From Micromonospora okii (GTDB lineage Bacteria > Actinomycetota > Actinomycetes > Mycobacteriales > Micromonosporaceae), in contig NZ_BBZF01000015.1 in NCBI RefSeq assembly GCF_020884795.1, forward strand, positions 412,796 through 476,795: a stretch of 64,000 nucleotides of DNA. Reading direction: 5' to 3'. Below are positions 36,629 through 44,989 of the stretch, piece after piece (position 1 is the first letter of the stretch; every line of letters begins with the position of its first letter). Both the position numbers and the translations under genes were made by a program. A model generated the notes under the pieces. The model was not told the DNA's origin, did no database searches, and saw nothing but the letters and a program-made list of their open reading frames with translations.

Positions 36629-36873
36629 CGGGTTCCGGGCCGGGCGATGGTGGCGTCACCACCTCGGCCCGGGGTCGTCGGACGAGCCCCGGCGGGCCCT
36701 GTGGAGCGCCGTCGGCGAGCGGCACCGCCGGCCGTGAGCCGACGAACCGGGAGCGGCGCGCCACAACGCACTCCCGGAACCGGCCCCCGACGTGTCACGA
36801 TTCAGGGCACGGCGTACGGGGCGCCGGGGCGTGCGACATGCGCACCGCGAGGTGCGAACGAGGAGGATGTCCG

Positions 36874-37707
36874 GTGTCAGCGGGTGGGGCCCGCCGGGGG
36901 CGGCGGGACAACGGGCTCGACGCGAACGAGTACGCCGTCGCCGGCGACGTGGATCCGCGCGTCGGCGAGCACCTGCTCGACGTGCTGGCCGCCGGCGGCA
37001 TCGCCGCGTACCTCCAGCCGTCGGCCGACCTGAACCCGGTCACCCGGACCACCACGGTCCCCTCCCGCCCGGTGGACCGGCTCTACGTTGACCGGTCCCA
37101 CCTGACCACGGCGCGCGACTACCTCACCCAGCTCGCCGACGAGACCCCCGCCGGGCCGTCCCGGGCCGAGCCCGACGTGGACGCCGAGTGGGCCCGCATC
37201 GTGGCCGGCTTCCACACCGCGCCGGCCGCCGGGGCGCACCCCTGGCCCGCCGCCGAGGACGTCGACGACGACCCGGCCGAGCCGCCGGCCGGCACCACCG
37301 CCCGGGGTGCCGGGGCCGACGAGGGCGCCACCGCCACCGACGTGCGGCGGCTACCGTGGGCGGCCGACGTCTCCGGCGTCTCCGTCGGCCCGGGCCGGCA
37401 GGACGAGCCGTCGCTGCTGGACGGGCTGGACACCTTCGGCACCGACCTGCCCGACGACGCGGAGGAGCGCTACACCCCGCCGCCGCCCCCGCCGCTGCCC
37501 CGGATCTCCAAGTACGCGGTGGCGGGCGTGCTGGCCATCATGGTGGGCTTCGTGCTCTTCCTGGAGCCGTCGCTGCTGCCGGTGGACTCCTCGGTGGTCA
37601 CCCTGTTCGGCTTCACCGGCATCCTCGCCGGCTTCGTGACGCTGATCTGGCGGCTGCGCCCCGGCGACTCCGAGGACGACGACCCGGACGACGGCGCCCG
37701 GGTCTGA
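36874..37707 (+). CDS. conserved actinobacterial membrane protein with C-terminal two-helix anchor
   Basis: A ~277-residue protein. The N-terminal ~85 residues form a small domain, DANEYAVAGDVDPRVGEHLL and AAYLQPSADLNPV, resembling the DUF2007-like 'GIAAYL' signal-transduction fold found in such proteins. A long acidic linker follows, then TPPPPPPLPRISKYAVAGVL and two hydrophobic helices (residues ~210-260). The C terminus is Asp-rich. GTG 36874 is chosen for the AGGAGG seven bases earlier. Function unknown; family resemblance is from memory of actinobacterial 'DUF308-like' proteins. Confidence 0.7.
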   Translation: MSAGGARRGRRDNGLDANEYAVAGDVDPRVGEHLLDVLAAGGIAAYLQPSADLNPVTRTTTVPSRPVDRLYVDRSHLTTARDYLTQLADETPAGPSRAEPDVDAEWARIVAGFHTAPAAGAHPWPAAEDVDDDPAEPPAGTTARGAGADEGATATDVRRLPWAADVSGVSVGPGRQDEPSLLDGLDTFGTDLPDDAEERYTPPPPPPLPRISKYAVAGVLAIMVGFVLFLEPSLLPVDSSVVTLFGFTGILAGFVTLIWRLRPGDSEDDDPDDGARV

Positions 37708-37901
37708 CCCCGGCCCGGCACACCGGGTCGACGCCGCGCGGCGGCGCCCCGCCGGCTGCCCGGATTTCGGGACACCCCGCCCCGGACAGGAGGCGTGACA
37801 GTGGTGTAACTTACGGTCAGTAGGAATACCGCTGTACGTCACTTCCCTCACTGACTGCCCGGTTGTTCCCTGCTCGCGGTGGTCGGTCTCTGCTGATCGG
37901 A

Positions 37902-39329
37902 ATGCCCGAGATGCGACAGAGCTCCCTCGTGGTGGTGGCCAACCGCCTTCCCATCGACGACAGTGTGGCGCCCGACGGCGCCTGCGAGTGGCGACGCAGC
38001 CCTGGCGGGCTGGTGACCGCCCTGCACCCCCTCCTCCGACACACCCCCGCCACCTGGGTCGGCTGGGCCGGCGGCACCGGGCCCGCGCCGCGCCTGCCCG
38101 ACGTCGACCGCGTCCGGATGCAGACCGTGGCGCTGACCGCCGAGGACCTCCGGGACCACTACGAGGGCTTCGCCAACTCGACCCTGTGGCCGCTCTACCA
38201 CGACGCCGTCGAGCAGCCGGAGTACCACCGCCGCTGGTGGGAGGCGTACCAGCGGGTCAACCGGCGGTTCGCCGAGGCGACCGCCGAGGTGGCCGAGCAG
38301 GGCGCGGCGGTCTGGGTGCAGGACTACCACCTGCAACTGGTCCCCGGCGTGCTCCGCGAGCTCCGCCCCGACCTGCGGATCGGCTTCTTCCTGCACGTGC
38401 CGTTCCCGCCGCCGGAGCTGTTCATGCAGCTCCCCCGCCGCGCCGAGCTGCTGCGGGGGATGCTCGGCGCCGACCTGATCGGCTTCCAGCGCGCCCAGGC
38501 CGCGCACAACTTCGCGCAGCTCGTCGCGAAGGTGCTGGAGCTGCCGGCGACCGACCGGCGGATCAGCGTCGGCGAGCGGGTGGTGCGGGTCGGGGCGTTC
38601 CCCGTCTCCATCGACACCGCCGGGATGGCCGCCCTCGCGGACCGCCCGGACGTGGCCGCCCGGGCCCGGCGGCTGCGCCAGGACCTCGGCGACCCCGACC
38701 ACGTCATCCTCAGCGTCGACCGGATGGACTACACGAAGGGCATCGAGCAGCGGCTCAAGGCGTACAGCGAGCTGCTGGCCAGCGGGCACGTCAAGGTCCG
38801 CGACACGGTGCTGGTGCAGGTGGCCGTGCCCAGCCGCGAGCGGGTCACCCAGTACCAGATCCTCCGCGACCGGGTCGAGCGCGAGGTGGGGCGGATCAAC
38901 GGCGAGTTCGGCCGGGTCGGCGAGCCGGCCATCCACTACCTCACGCAGCCGTTCGACCGGGCCGAGCTGGCCGCGCTCTACCGGATCGCCGACGTGATGG
39001 CGGTGACCCCGCTGCGCGACGGGATGAACCTCGTCGCCAAGGAGTACGTGGCCGCGCGGGTGGACGACACGGGCGCGCTGCTGCTCAGCGAGTTCGCCGG
39101 GGCGGCGGCCGAGCTGCCGCAGGCGTACCTGGTGAACCCGCACGACCTGGAGGGGCTCAAGCAGGGCCTGCTCTCCGCGCTGCACGCCGACCCGGAGGAC
39201 GTCACCCCCCGGATGCGGGCGATGCGCGGGCACCTGCACCGCAACGACATCCGGGCCTGGGCGCGCTCCTACCTCAGCGCCCTCGACGAGGGCGGCTCCC
39301 TGCTCACGCACATCACCGCCACCGGCTGA
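37902..39329 (+). CDS. otsA: trehalose-6-phosphate synthase
   Basis: A GT20 glycosyltransferase of about 475 residues making trehalose-6-phosphate from UDP/GDP-glucose and glucose-6-phosphate. LVVVANRLPIDDS and RRSPGGLVTAL open the protein; VWVQDYHLQLVP, GFFLHVPFPPPELF, DLIGFQ, ILSVDRMDYTKGIEQRLKAY and PLRDGMNLVAKEYVA are all present. The start is tentative: ATG 37902 or ATG 37911, neither with a strong ribosome-binding site. No phosphatase (otsB) is adjacent. Confidence 0.93.
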   Translation: MPEMRQSSLVVVANRLPIDDSVAPDGACEWRRSPGGLVTALHPLLRHTPATWVGWAGGTGPAPRLPDVDRVRMQTVALTAEDLRDHYEGFANSTLWPLYHDAVEQPEYHRRWWEAYQRVNRRFAEATAEVAEQGAAVWVQDYHLQLVPGVLRELRPDLRIGFFLHVPFPPPELFMQLPRRAELLRGMLGADLIGFQRAQAAHNFAQLVAKVLELPATDRRISVGERVVRVGAFPVSIDTAGMAALADRPDVAARARRLRQDLGDPDHVILSVDRMDYTKGIEQRLKAYSELLASGHVKVRDTVLVQVAVPSRERVTQYQILRDRVEREVGRINGEFGRVGEPAIHYLTQPFDRAELAALYRIADVMAVTPLRDGMNLVAKEYVAARVDDTGALLLSEFAGAAAELPQAYLVNPHDLEGLKQGLLSALHADPEDVTPRMRAMRGHLHRNDIRAWARSYLSALDEGGSLLTHITATG

Positions 39330-39339
39330 CCGACCGGCC

Positions 39340-39366
39340 GGCGCGGCCCGCGCGACGGGCCGCGCC
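39340..39366. terminator. bidirectional hairpin downstream of otsA
   Basis: GGCGCGGCCCG (39340-39350) pairs with CGGGCCGCGCC (39356-39366) across a 5-nt loop in the 43-nt gap between convergent genes. Confidence 0.75.
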
Positions 39367-39372
39367 GCCGGG

Positions 39373-40188
39373 TCAGACCGCCGGGTGCTCCTTCTCCAGC
39401 CAGTCCAGGATCGCGTCGATCGGCTCCCGCCAGCGGGCGTCCAGCATCAGGTCGTGCCCCATGCCGGGGAAGAGCAGCGGCGCGCCGCCGTGCCGCCGGG
39501 CGGCCCGGGTCAGGGCGACCGGCGGGAGCACCCGGTCGTCCGGGCTGCCCAGCACCAGCACCGGCGGGTCGCCCACGGCCGGCTCCGGGGCGCGGTGGGT
39601 CAGCAGTTGCCACTGGGCGCGCCGCCCGGCCCGGCCGAGCCGGGAGACGTACCGGCGGGCCTCGGCGTCGGCCAGCTCGGGGCTGAACAACTGCCGGCGG
39701 CTCAGCCGCAGCCCCCCGCCGACCAGGGCGGGCAGGGTGCCGGCGGGGTTGCGGCGCAGGGCGGTGCCCAGCGTCCGCCAGTCGCCGAGCACCGGCGCGA
39801 CCAGCACCGCCGCGCGGGCCGGGTACCGGGCCAGGGCGTGCCGCACCACCAGGGCCCCCGCGCCGTGCCCCACCAGCACCGCCTGGCGCGGCAGGCTCGC
39901 CGCCACCTGCGTCACGTCGTGCGCGTACGCCCGCAGCGTCGCGTCCGGCGCCGGCTCGCTGCCGCCGTGCCCGCGCAGGCTCATCGCGTACGCGGGGAAG
40001 CCACGCCGCGCGGTGTGCTCCAGCCAGTGCTCGGCGAAGGCCCACGCGCCGTGCCCGAAGCCGGGCACGAAGAGCAGCGGCGGGCGGCCCGCCTCCAGTT
40101 CCGGCAGGGCGCTGAGCACCTCGCGGCGGGCCGGGCGGACCGGGTGGGCCCACTCCCCCGCCCGCATGATCCGCACCCGCTCCGTCAC
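39373..40188 (-). CDS. alpha/beta-hydrolase fold protein lacking the nucleophile Ser
   Basis: A 271-residue alpha/beta hydrolase. PLLFVPGFGHGAWAFAEHWL is the oxyanion-hole strand, LRGHGGSEPAP the next loop, and GSPDDRVLPP and GMGHDLM supply the acid and His. The nucleophile elbow, however, is VGHGAGAL: Gly109 stands where G-x-S-x-G needs Ser. With triad Asp and His kept, either the protein has become non-hydrolytic or it uses another mechanism (some family members are not hydrolases). GTG start at 40188 overlaps the stop of a repeat-encoded mini-ORF. Confidence 0.8.
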   Translation of the reverse strand: MTERVRIMRAGEWAHPVRPARREVLSALPELEAGRPPLLFVPGFGHGAWAFAEHWLEHTARRGFPAYAMSLRGHGGSEPAPDATLRAYAHDVTQVAASLPRQAVLVGHGAGALVVRHALARYPARAAVLVAPVLGDWRTLGTALRRNPAGTLPALVGGGLRLSRRQLFSPELADAEARRYVSRLGRAGRRAQWQLLTHRAPEPAVGDPPVLVLGSPDDRVLPPVALTRAARRHGGAPLLFPGMGHDLMLDARWREPIDAILDWLEKEHPAV

Positions 40189-40422
40189 TGGTCCTCCTGT
40201 TCGTTCGCGACTGCGGTACTCCGCTGCGCTGCGTTCCTCGCGCTCACCGGACCTCCCCTTCGCTCGCGACTGCGGGACTCCGCTGCGCTGCGTTCCTCGC
40301 GCTCACCGGCCCACTCTCGTTCGCGACTGCGGGACTCCGCTGCGCTGCGTTCCTCGCGCTCACCGGCCCACTCTCGTTCACGACTGCGGGACTCCGCTGC
40401 GCTGCGTTCCTCGCGCTCACCG
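40185..40422 (-). repeat. four direct copies of a ~57-bp junction repeat (family C) with chained mini-ORFs
   Basis: Copies begin at 40201, 40260, 40317 and 40374 (spacing 59, 57, 57). Each contains CGACTGCGGGACTCCGCTGC and GCGTTCCTCGCGCTCACC on the plus strand. On the minus strand each opens with GTGAGCGCGAGG. GTG 40420 overlaps the monooxygenase stop and starts a 58-codon ORF (VSARNAAQRSPAV... three times) ending at 40244; its TGA overlaps GTG 40247, which starts a 20-codon ORF ending at 40185, whose TGA overlaps the hydrolase GTG at 40188. The whole gap is thus a chain of GTGA overlaps. Possible role: keeping ribosomes on the intercistronic RNA. Confidence 0.85.
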
Positions 40423-41823
40423 GTTCCCCTCCAGGTCGCGCAGCGCGCGCTGCACCGCGCGCAGGTAGTCGGCGTGGCCGACCTCGAACCAGTGCCGGCT
40501 GCTGTCGGCGACCCGGCCGGAGTACCGCTCGCCGGCCCCGGCCGCGACCCGCTGCGCGAACGCGGCGGCCCGGTCCGGCCGGGTCAGGCGCAGCGCGAGC
40601 AGCCGGGCGAAGAGCACGGTCTGCCAGTGCGACAGGGTGAACAGCCCGGAGTCCGGCTGGAGCAGGCCGGCGACGGCGAGGGTCGGATGGCCGGGGGCGA
40701 ACGCGTTCAGCCACAGCCGGGGCCGTCCGGAGGCGTCGGCCCCGAGGAGCCCCGGGTCGAGGAACTCGAAGCGCGGCAGGTAGCCGGTGGCGAAGACGAC
40801 CAGCTCCGGGTCGAACTGGCGGCCGTCGGCCAGCTCCACCGACTTGGCGTGGAAGCGGGCCACGTCCGGCACGGGGGTGATCTGACCGTGGCCGACGTGG
40901 TACACGAGCTGGCTGTTGGCGATCGGGTGGGTCTCGTAGACCCGGTGGTCGGGCTTGGGCAGGCCGAACCGGGTCAGGTCGCCGACGGTGAGCCGCAGCG
41001 TCCAGTGGTAGAGCCACTGCCGCACGCGCAGCGGCACCCGCAGCGCGATCAGGGCGTCGTTCACCTGGTCGGCGGGGCGGCCGAAGACGTACTTCGGGGC
41101 GTACCAGTAGCCGCGGCGGGTGGAGTGCCAGCAGTGGGACGCCTGCTGGGCCGCCTCGACCGCGATGTCGCAGCCGGTGTTGCCGGCCCCGACCACCAGC
41201 ACCCGCTTGCCGCGCAACTGCGCCGGGTCCTTGTAGGACGAGGCGTGCATGATCTCGCCCCGGAACTCCTCCAGCCCCTCGTAGCCGGGCAGCTTCGGCG
41301 ACCAGTTGTGGCCGTTGGCGACGACCACGGCCGCGTACCGGGAGGTGCGCTCCGGGCCGTACCCGCCGGTGCTGCGGGTGGTGACGTCCCAGCGGTCGCC
41401 GGCCACCGGCGTGACCCGGACGACCTCGGTGCCGAACCAGATGTGCTGGCGCAGGTCGAAGTGGTCGGCGTAGCGCTCGAAGTAGGACAGCAACTGGCTG
41501 TGGTGCGGGTAGTCCGGCCAGTCGTCCGGCATCGGGAAGTCGGGGAACTGGGTGAACGGCCGCGACGAGATCAGGTGGGTGCTGGCGTAGACGGGGCTCC
41601 GGTCGTGCCGCCAGTTCCACGCGCCGCCGACGCCGGTCTCCCGTTCGTAGCAGTCGACGCCGAAGCCGTGCTCCCTGAGGTTCTTCAGGGCGGTCAGGCC
41701 GCTGGCCCCGGCCCCGATGACGCAGACCGTGTCGCCCCGGTCGGAGACCGGGCGGGCCTCCGGGGCCGGGGCGAGCGTCGTCGCGTCCGGCTCGGGGCGG
41801 CCGGGCTCGGTGGAGGGGGACAC
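40417..41823 (-). CDS. flavin-containing monooxygenase family protein
   Basis: A class B flavoprotein monooxygenase of 468 residues. FAD motif VCVIGAGASGLTALKNLREH, the FMO identifying motif FRGEIMHASSYKD (FxGxxxHxxxY), NADPH motif VLVVGAGNTGCDIA and VVFATGYLPRFEFLD are all visible. Such enzymes add oxygen to N or S atoms or do Baeyer-Villiger oxidation; the substrate is unknown. GTG start after AAGGAGAATCC. Its stop lies in the first base pairs of the family C repeat array, and through that it is chained to the hydrolase gene. Confidence 0.9.
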   Translation of the reverse strand: MSPSTEPGRPEPDATTLAPAPEARPVSDRGDTVCVIGAGASGLTALKNLREHGFGVDCYERETGVGGAWNWRHDRSPVYASTHLISSRPFTQFPDFPMPDDWPDYPHHSQLLSYFERYADHFDLRQHIWFGTEVVRVTPVAGDRWDVTTRSTGGYGPERTSRYAAVVVANGHNWSPKLPGYEGLEEFRGEIMHASSYKDPAQLRGKRVLVVGAGNTGCDIAVEAAQQASHCWHSTRRGYWYAPKYVFGRPADQVNDALIALRVPLRVRQWLYHWTLRLTVGDLTRFGLPKPDHRVYETHPIANSQLVYHVGHGQITPVPDVARFHAKSVELADGRQFDPELVVFATGYLPRFEFLDPGLLGADASGRPRLWLNAFAPGHPTLAVAGLLQPDSGLFTLSHWQTVLFARLLALRLTRPDRAAAFAQRVAAGAGERYSGRVADSSRHWFEVGHADYLRAVQRALRDLEGNR

Positions 41824-41932
41824 CGGATTCTCCTTAGGTGCGGCACGAGGGGGGCCGGGTCGCTGCGAAATCCTTCCCGTAACCCGACCGGTTTGTCCAG
41901 CCCGCCGGAGCGTGGGGCGCCCCCTCGCCCCG

Positions 41933-42640
41933 TCAGTCGGCGGGCGGCAGCAGCAGGTCGACCAGGACCGGGAAGTGGTCGCTGGCCTGCCGGGTCTGCG
42001 GGGTGTCCACCACGTCGTAGTCGACCACGGTGATCCGGGGGTCGACGAAGACCGCGTCGATGCGCCGGCGCGGGTCGGCGCACGAGTAGGTGAGCCGGTC
42101 GGCGCGGTCCGCCGCCACCGCCGCGTCGGTCAGCCCGTCGGCCACCGTCGCCCACGCCGGCCCGTCCGGGCCCTCGTTGAGGTCCGCGCCGGCCACCACC
42201 GGCAGCTCGGCGGCGGCCAGCTCCCGCTTGAACGCCGCCGCCTGGGCGGGGCGCTCGGCCGGGTCGGTGGAGAGGTGCGAGCCGGCCAGCAGGAACCGGG
42301 CCGCGCCCACCCGGCAGTCGGCGTACGCGGCACCGCGCAGGTGCCGGCCCGGGGTCAGCGGGTAGCGCTGGCAGCGGGTGTCGAGCACCCGCACCCGCAG
42401 GCTGGTCAGCAGCAGGTTGCCCAGCGACGGCAGCCCGCCGGCGGCGACCACCAGCCCGAACGACTCGGCGAGCGCGGCCGACTTCTGCCGCCACCGGAAC
42501 CGCCGGGGGGCCTCCTGCACGATCACCACGTCGGGCGCGGCGGCGCGGACCACCGCCGCCAGCGCGGCGGTGTCGTCACGTTGACTGTGCACGTTGTACG
42601 ACACGACGCGCAGCGGCACGCCGCCCGGTTTTCCGGTCAT
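41933..42640 (-). CDS. endonuclease/exonuclease/phosphatase family protein
   Basis: A 235-residue EEP-fold phosphodiesterase. VVSYNVHSQRDDTAALAAVV opens it (Asn ligand), VVIVQEAPRR supplies the metal Glu, LAGSHLST the His, VVAGADLNEGPDGPAW the Asp/Asn, and RQASDHFPVLV the C-terminal Asp-His. No signal peptide. ATG 42640 follows GAGGAGGGCGACG. It lies 11 nt after glkA on the same strand, so probably cotranscribed. Substrate (nucleic acid, phospholipid or inositol phosphate) is not evident. Confidence 0.85.
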   Translation of the reverse strand: MTGKPGGVPLRVVSYNVHSQRDDTAALAAVVRAAAPDVVIVQEAPRRFRWRQKSAALAESFGLVVAAGGLPSLGNLLLTSLRVRVLDTRCQRYPLTPGRHLRGAAYADCRVGAARFLLAGSHLSTDPAERPAQAAAFKRELAAAELPVVAGADLNEGPDGPAWATVADGLTDAAVAADRADRLTYSCADPRRRIDAVFVDPRITVVDYDVVDTPQTRQASDHFPVLVDLLLPPAD

Positions 42641-42651
42641 CGTCGCCCTCC

Positions 42652-43599
42652 TCAGAGCCGGCGGGCCAGGTCGGCCGCGCCGATCACGCCGGCGGTGTTG
42701 CCCAGCTCGGCGGGGCGCACCTCGGCGACGGGGAGCCGGCTGCGCTGGGCCAGCGCGTCGGCGTAGGAGCGCCGGGTCGGGCCGAGCAGCAGGTCGCCGG
42801 CCTCCACGACGCCGCCGCCGACGACGAGGACCTGCGGGTCGAGAATCTGCGCCATGTCGGCGAGGCTGGTGCCGAGCCAGCGCCCGACCTGGGCGAACGC
42901 CTCGGCGGAGACCGGGTCGCCGCCCTGCGCGGCGGCGGTGACCATCGGGCCGGTGACGGCCTCGGCCTCGCCCCCGGCCAGCTCCAGCAGGGCGGTGGCC
43001 CGGTGCGGCTCCTGCCGGGCGGCGGCGCGGGCGAACCGGACCAGGGCGCTGCCGCTGGCGTACTGCTCGATGCAGCCGAGCCGGCCGCAGCCGCACTGAT
43101 GGCCGTCGGGGACGGTGAGCATGTGCCCCAACTCGGCGGCGATGCCGTGGGCGCCGCGCACCAGCTCGCCGCCGAGCACGATGCCGCCGCCGACGCCGGT
43201 GCCGATGGTGAACATGATCATGGAGTCGTCGGCGTCCCGGGCCGCGCCGTAGCGGAACTCGGCCCAGGCGGCCACGTTCCCGTCGTTCTCGACGATCACC
43301 GGCAGGCCGGTGGCCCTGCTGACGTACTCGCGCAGGGGCTCGTCGCGCCAGGCCAGGTTGGGGGCGAACAGGACGGTGGAGCGGCTGGCGTCGATCCAGC
43401 CGGCCGCGCCGATGCCGACCGCGCCGACCTGCCGGCCGGCGGCGAGCTCGGTGACCACCTCGATGATGACGTCCCGGGTCTTGCCGACGTCGTCGGCGGG
43501 GGTGTCCCGTCGGGTCTGCACGAGTACCTTGCCGGTGTCGTCGACGACACCGGCGGCCACCTTCGTGCCACCGACGTCGACCCCGATGGTCAGCGTCAC
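42652..43599 (-). CDS. glkA: ROK-family glucokinase
   Basis: A 315-residue ROK glucokinase. TIGVDVGGTKVAAGVVDD is the ATP phosphate-1 motif, PVIVENDGNVAAWAEFRYGA has the sugar-binding Asn-Asp, FTIGTGVGGGIVLGG is the phosphate-2 motif, and CGCGRLGCIEQYASG is the ROK zinc-binding cluster with three Cys. No N-terminal HTH, so it is an enzyme rather than a ROK repressor. It matches Streptomyces GlkA, which links to carbon repression. GTG 43599 follows GGGGAG. Confidence 0.93.
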   Translation of the reverse strand: MTLTIGVDVGGTKVAAGVVDDTGKVLVQTRRDTPADDVGKTRDVIIEVVTELAAGRQVGAVGIGAAGWIDASRSTVLFAPNLAWRDEPLREYVSRATGLPVIVENDGNVAAWAEFRYGAARDADDSMIMFTIGTGVGGGIVLGGELVRGAHGIAAELGHMLTVPDGHQCGCGRLGCIEQYASGSALVRFARAAARQEPHRATALLELAGGEAEAVTGPMVTAAAQGGDPVSAEAFAQVGRWLGTSLADMAQILDPQVLVVGGGVVEAGDLLLGPTRRSYADALAQRSRLPVAEVRPAELGNTAGVIGAADLARRL

Positions 43600-43678
43600 C
43601 GCTGCCACTCCCCTCTGCTGTGCCGCCCCGGCACCGTCACGGCGAACCGCGCCGCCGGTGGATCGGGATGTCCGGTGG

Positions 43679-44374
43679 TCAGGCCCCGTCGCCTGGTGCG
43701 TCCCCGCCCGCGTCCCCGGGCGTCCGCGAGGCGGGCGCCACGGGTCGGCCGACCGTCGGCCGGGCTGCCCCCGGCGCGTCCGGCCCGGCGTCCTCGGCGG
43801 GTGACACGACGGCAGCCGGAGCGCCCGAACCCTCCCCCCGGGTCGCGGCGGACCAGACGTCCCGCTCCGGTGCCGGCTGAGAATCATGCCCGGTGCGGGT
43901 GGCCTCGCGCCACACGTGGTCGCCCGGCGGCTGCTCCGCCCCGGTCCGGGGCGACGGCGGCGTGACGTCGTCGGGCTCCCCCGGGCGGTCGTGGGGCTCC
44001 CCCGGGCGGTCGGCGGGGTCGCCGGCCGAGGCGAACGCGCGCAGCAGGCTGGCCACCCCGGCGGCCAGGTCGCCGGCCCCGGTGGCGAGCCGCTCGGCGA
44101 ACTCGGGGCTCGGGTCGCGCAGCGCCGCGATGCCCCGGCAGACCGGGCAGACGCAGCACTCGGGCGTGCCGGTGGCGAAACCACCGTGGCCCGCCCCGTC
44201 GGCCCGCCCCGGGCCGACGCCGTGGCCGAGGACACCCGACACGAGGCCGCCGAGCGAACCCCACGAACCCGACCGGGAACCGCCGCCCGCGCCGGCCAGG
44301 CGGGCCGCCGCCAGCACCGTGGCGACCAGCCGCTCCGCCTCCTGCCGGGCCGAGCCCGGATCCGTACCCCCCAT
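43679..44374 (-). CDS. conserved actinobacterial hypothetical protein (DUF5304-like)
   Basis: A 231-residue, probably cytosolic protein. An N-terminal helical part (ARQEAERLVATVLAAARLAG) is followed by a Cys cluster, CCVCPVCRGIAALRDPSPEF, and a helix AERLATGAGDLAAGVASLL; the remainder is Pro/Gly/Asp-rich and disordered. The C-x-x-C-R-G-I pattern is typical of a small family next to SRPBCC genes in actinobacteria (DUF5304, from memory). ATG 44374 follows GAGGAG. Forty nt from the SRPBCC gene; role unknown. Confidence 0.65.
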   Translation of the reverse strand: MGGTDPGSARQEAERLVATVLAAARLAGAGGGSRSGSWGSLGGLVSGVLGHGVGPGRADGAGHGGFATGTPECCVCPVCRGIAALRDPSPEFAERLATGAGDLAAGVASLLRAFASAGDPADRPGEPHDRPGEPDDVTPPSPRTGAEQPPGDHVWREATRTGHDSQPAPERDVWSAATRGEGSGAPAAVVSPAEDAGPDAPGAARPTVGRPVAPASRTPGDAGGDAPGDGA

Positions 44375-44414
44375 GGTCGGCTCCTCTACCGTGACGACCG
44401 TGCCGCCGCTGGCG

Positions 44415-44870
44415 TCACCGCGCCGCACCGGCCTCTTCTACCCGGCGCTTGAGCTCCCTCAACGCCGTATCCATGATCATTTTTTCGGCCTTGCGGCGGA
44501 ACATGCCGAGCATGCCGACGGAGAGCTCCACCTCCAGGGTGTAGGTCACCGTGGTCGTGCCGTCCGGGTTGCCCACCAGGTCGTACGACCCGCGCTGGGA
44601 GCGCTGCATCTTCGAGGGGCCCACGAGGTGCCACTCGACGCGGGTCAGGTCCTCCGCGTACTCGTAGGCGAGGACGTACTCGTCGACCAGCACGCCGGCG
44701 TCCATCGTGAAACGGACCTGGCTGGCGTAGCCGTCCTCGTACTCCTCGACCACCTCGACGCGGCGTATCGCCTCGGCCCACTCCGGGTACCGCGCGAAGT
44801 CGCAGATGATCGCCGCCACCCGCTCCGGTGACGCGCCGATGATGATCGACTGGGTGGAGGAGTCCGCCAT
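44415..44870 (-). CDS. SRPBCC (START-like) lipid-binding/cyclase family protein
   Basis: A 151-residue helix-grip protein. QSIIIGASPERVAAIICDFA, RYPEWAEAIRRVEVVEEYED, GYASQVRFTMDAGVLVDEYV and a C-terminal amphipathic helix (GMFRRKAEKMIMDTALREL) match the polyketide-cyclase/dehydrase SRPBCC group, which binds hydrophobic ligands. Rv2185c has the same fold in the same place beside fadD15. Divergent from the acyl-CoA synthetase by 119 nt. Ligand unknown, but pairing with an acyl activator suggests a lipid. Confidence 0.85.
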   Translation of the reverse strand: MADSSTQSIIIGASPERVAAIICDFARYPEWAEAIRRVEVVEEYEDGYASQVRFTMDAGVLVDEYVLAYEYAEDLTRVEWHLVGPSKMQRSQRGSYDLVGNPDGTTTVTYTLEVELSVGMLGMFRRKAEKMIMDTALRELKRRVEEAGAAR

Positions 44871-44989
44871 GCAGGGAGGCTACCGGCAACCTGGCTGGCG
44901 CACCCACCTGGGCGGGCGGGTAGGTTTCACCAGGGCCGGCCCGTCCGAGGCGCGGTCGGCCCGGCCAGTGCGAGCACGAGGGAGTGCAG

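Noticed and set aside
36447..36737. Plus-strand 96-codon frame (MNVTFRFTASG...)
   Set aside because: It runs opposite the plsC remnant, whose minus-strand translation is clearly homologous; no ribosome-binding site.
40201..40422. CRISPR-like regular repeats
   Set aside because: Copies are directly adjacent with almost no unique spacer (57-59 bp period, nearly all repeat), so this is a tandem array, not a CRISPR.
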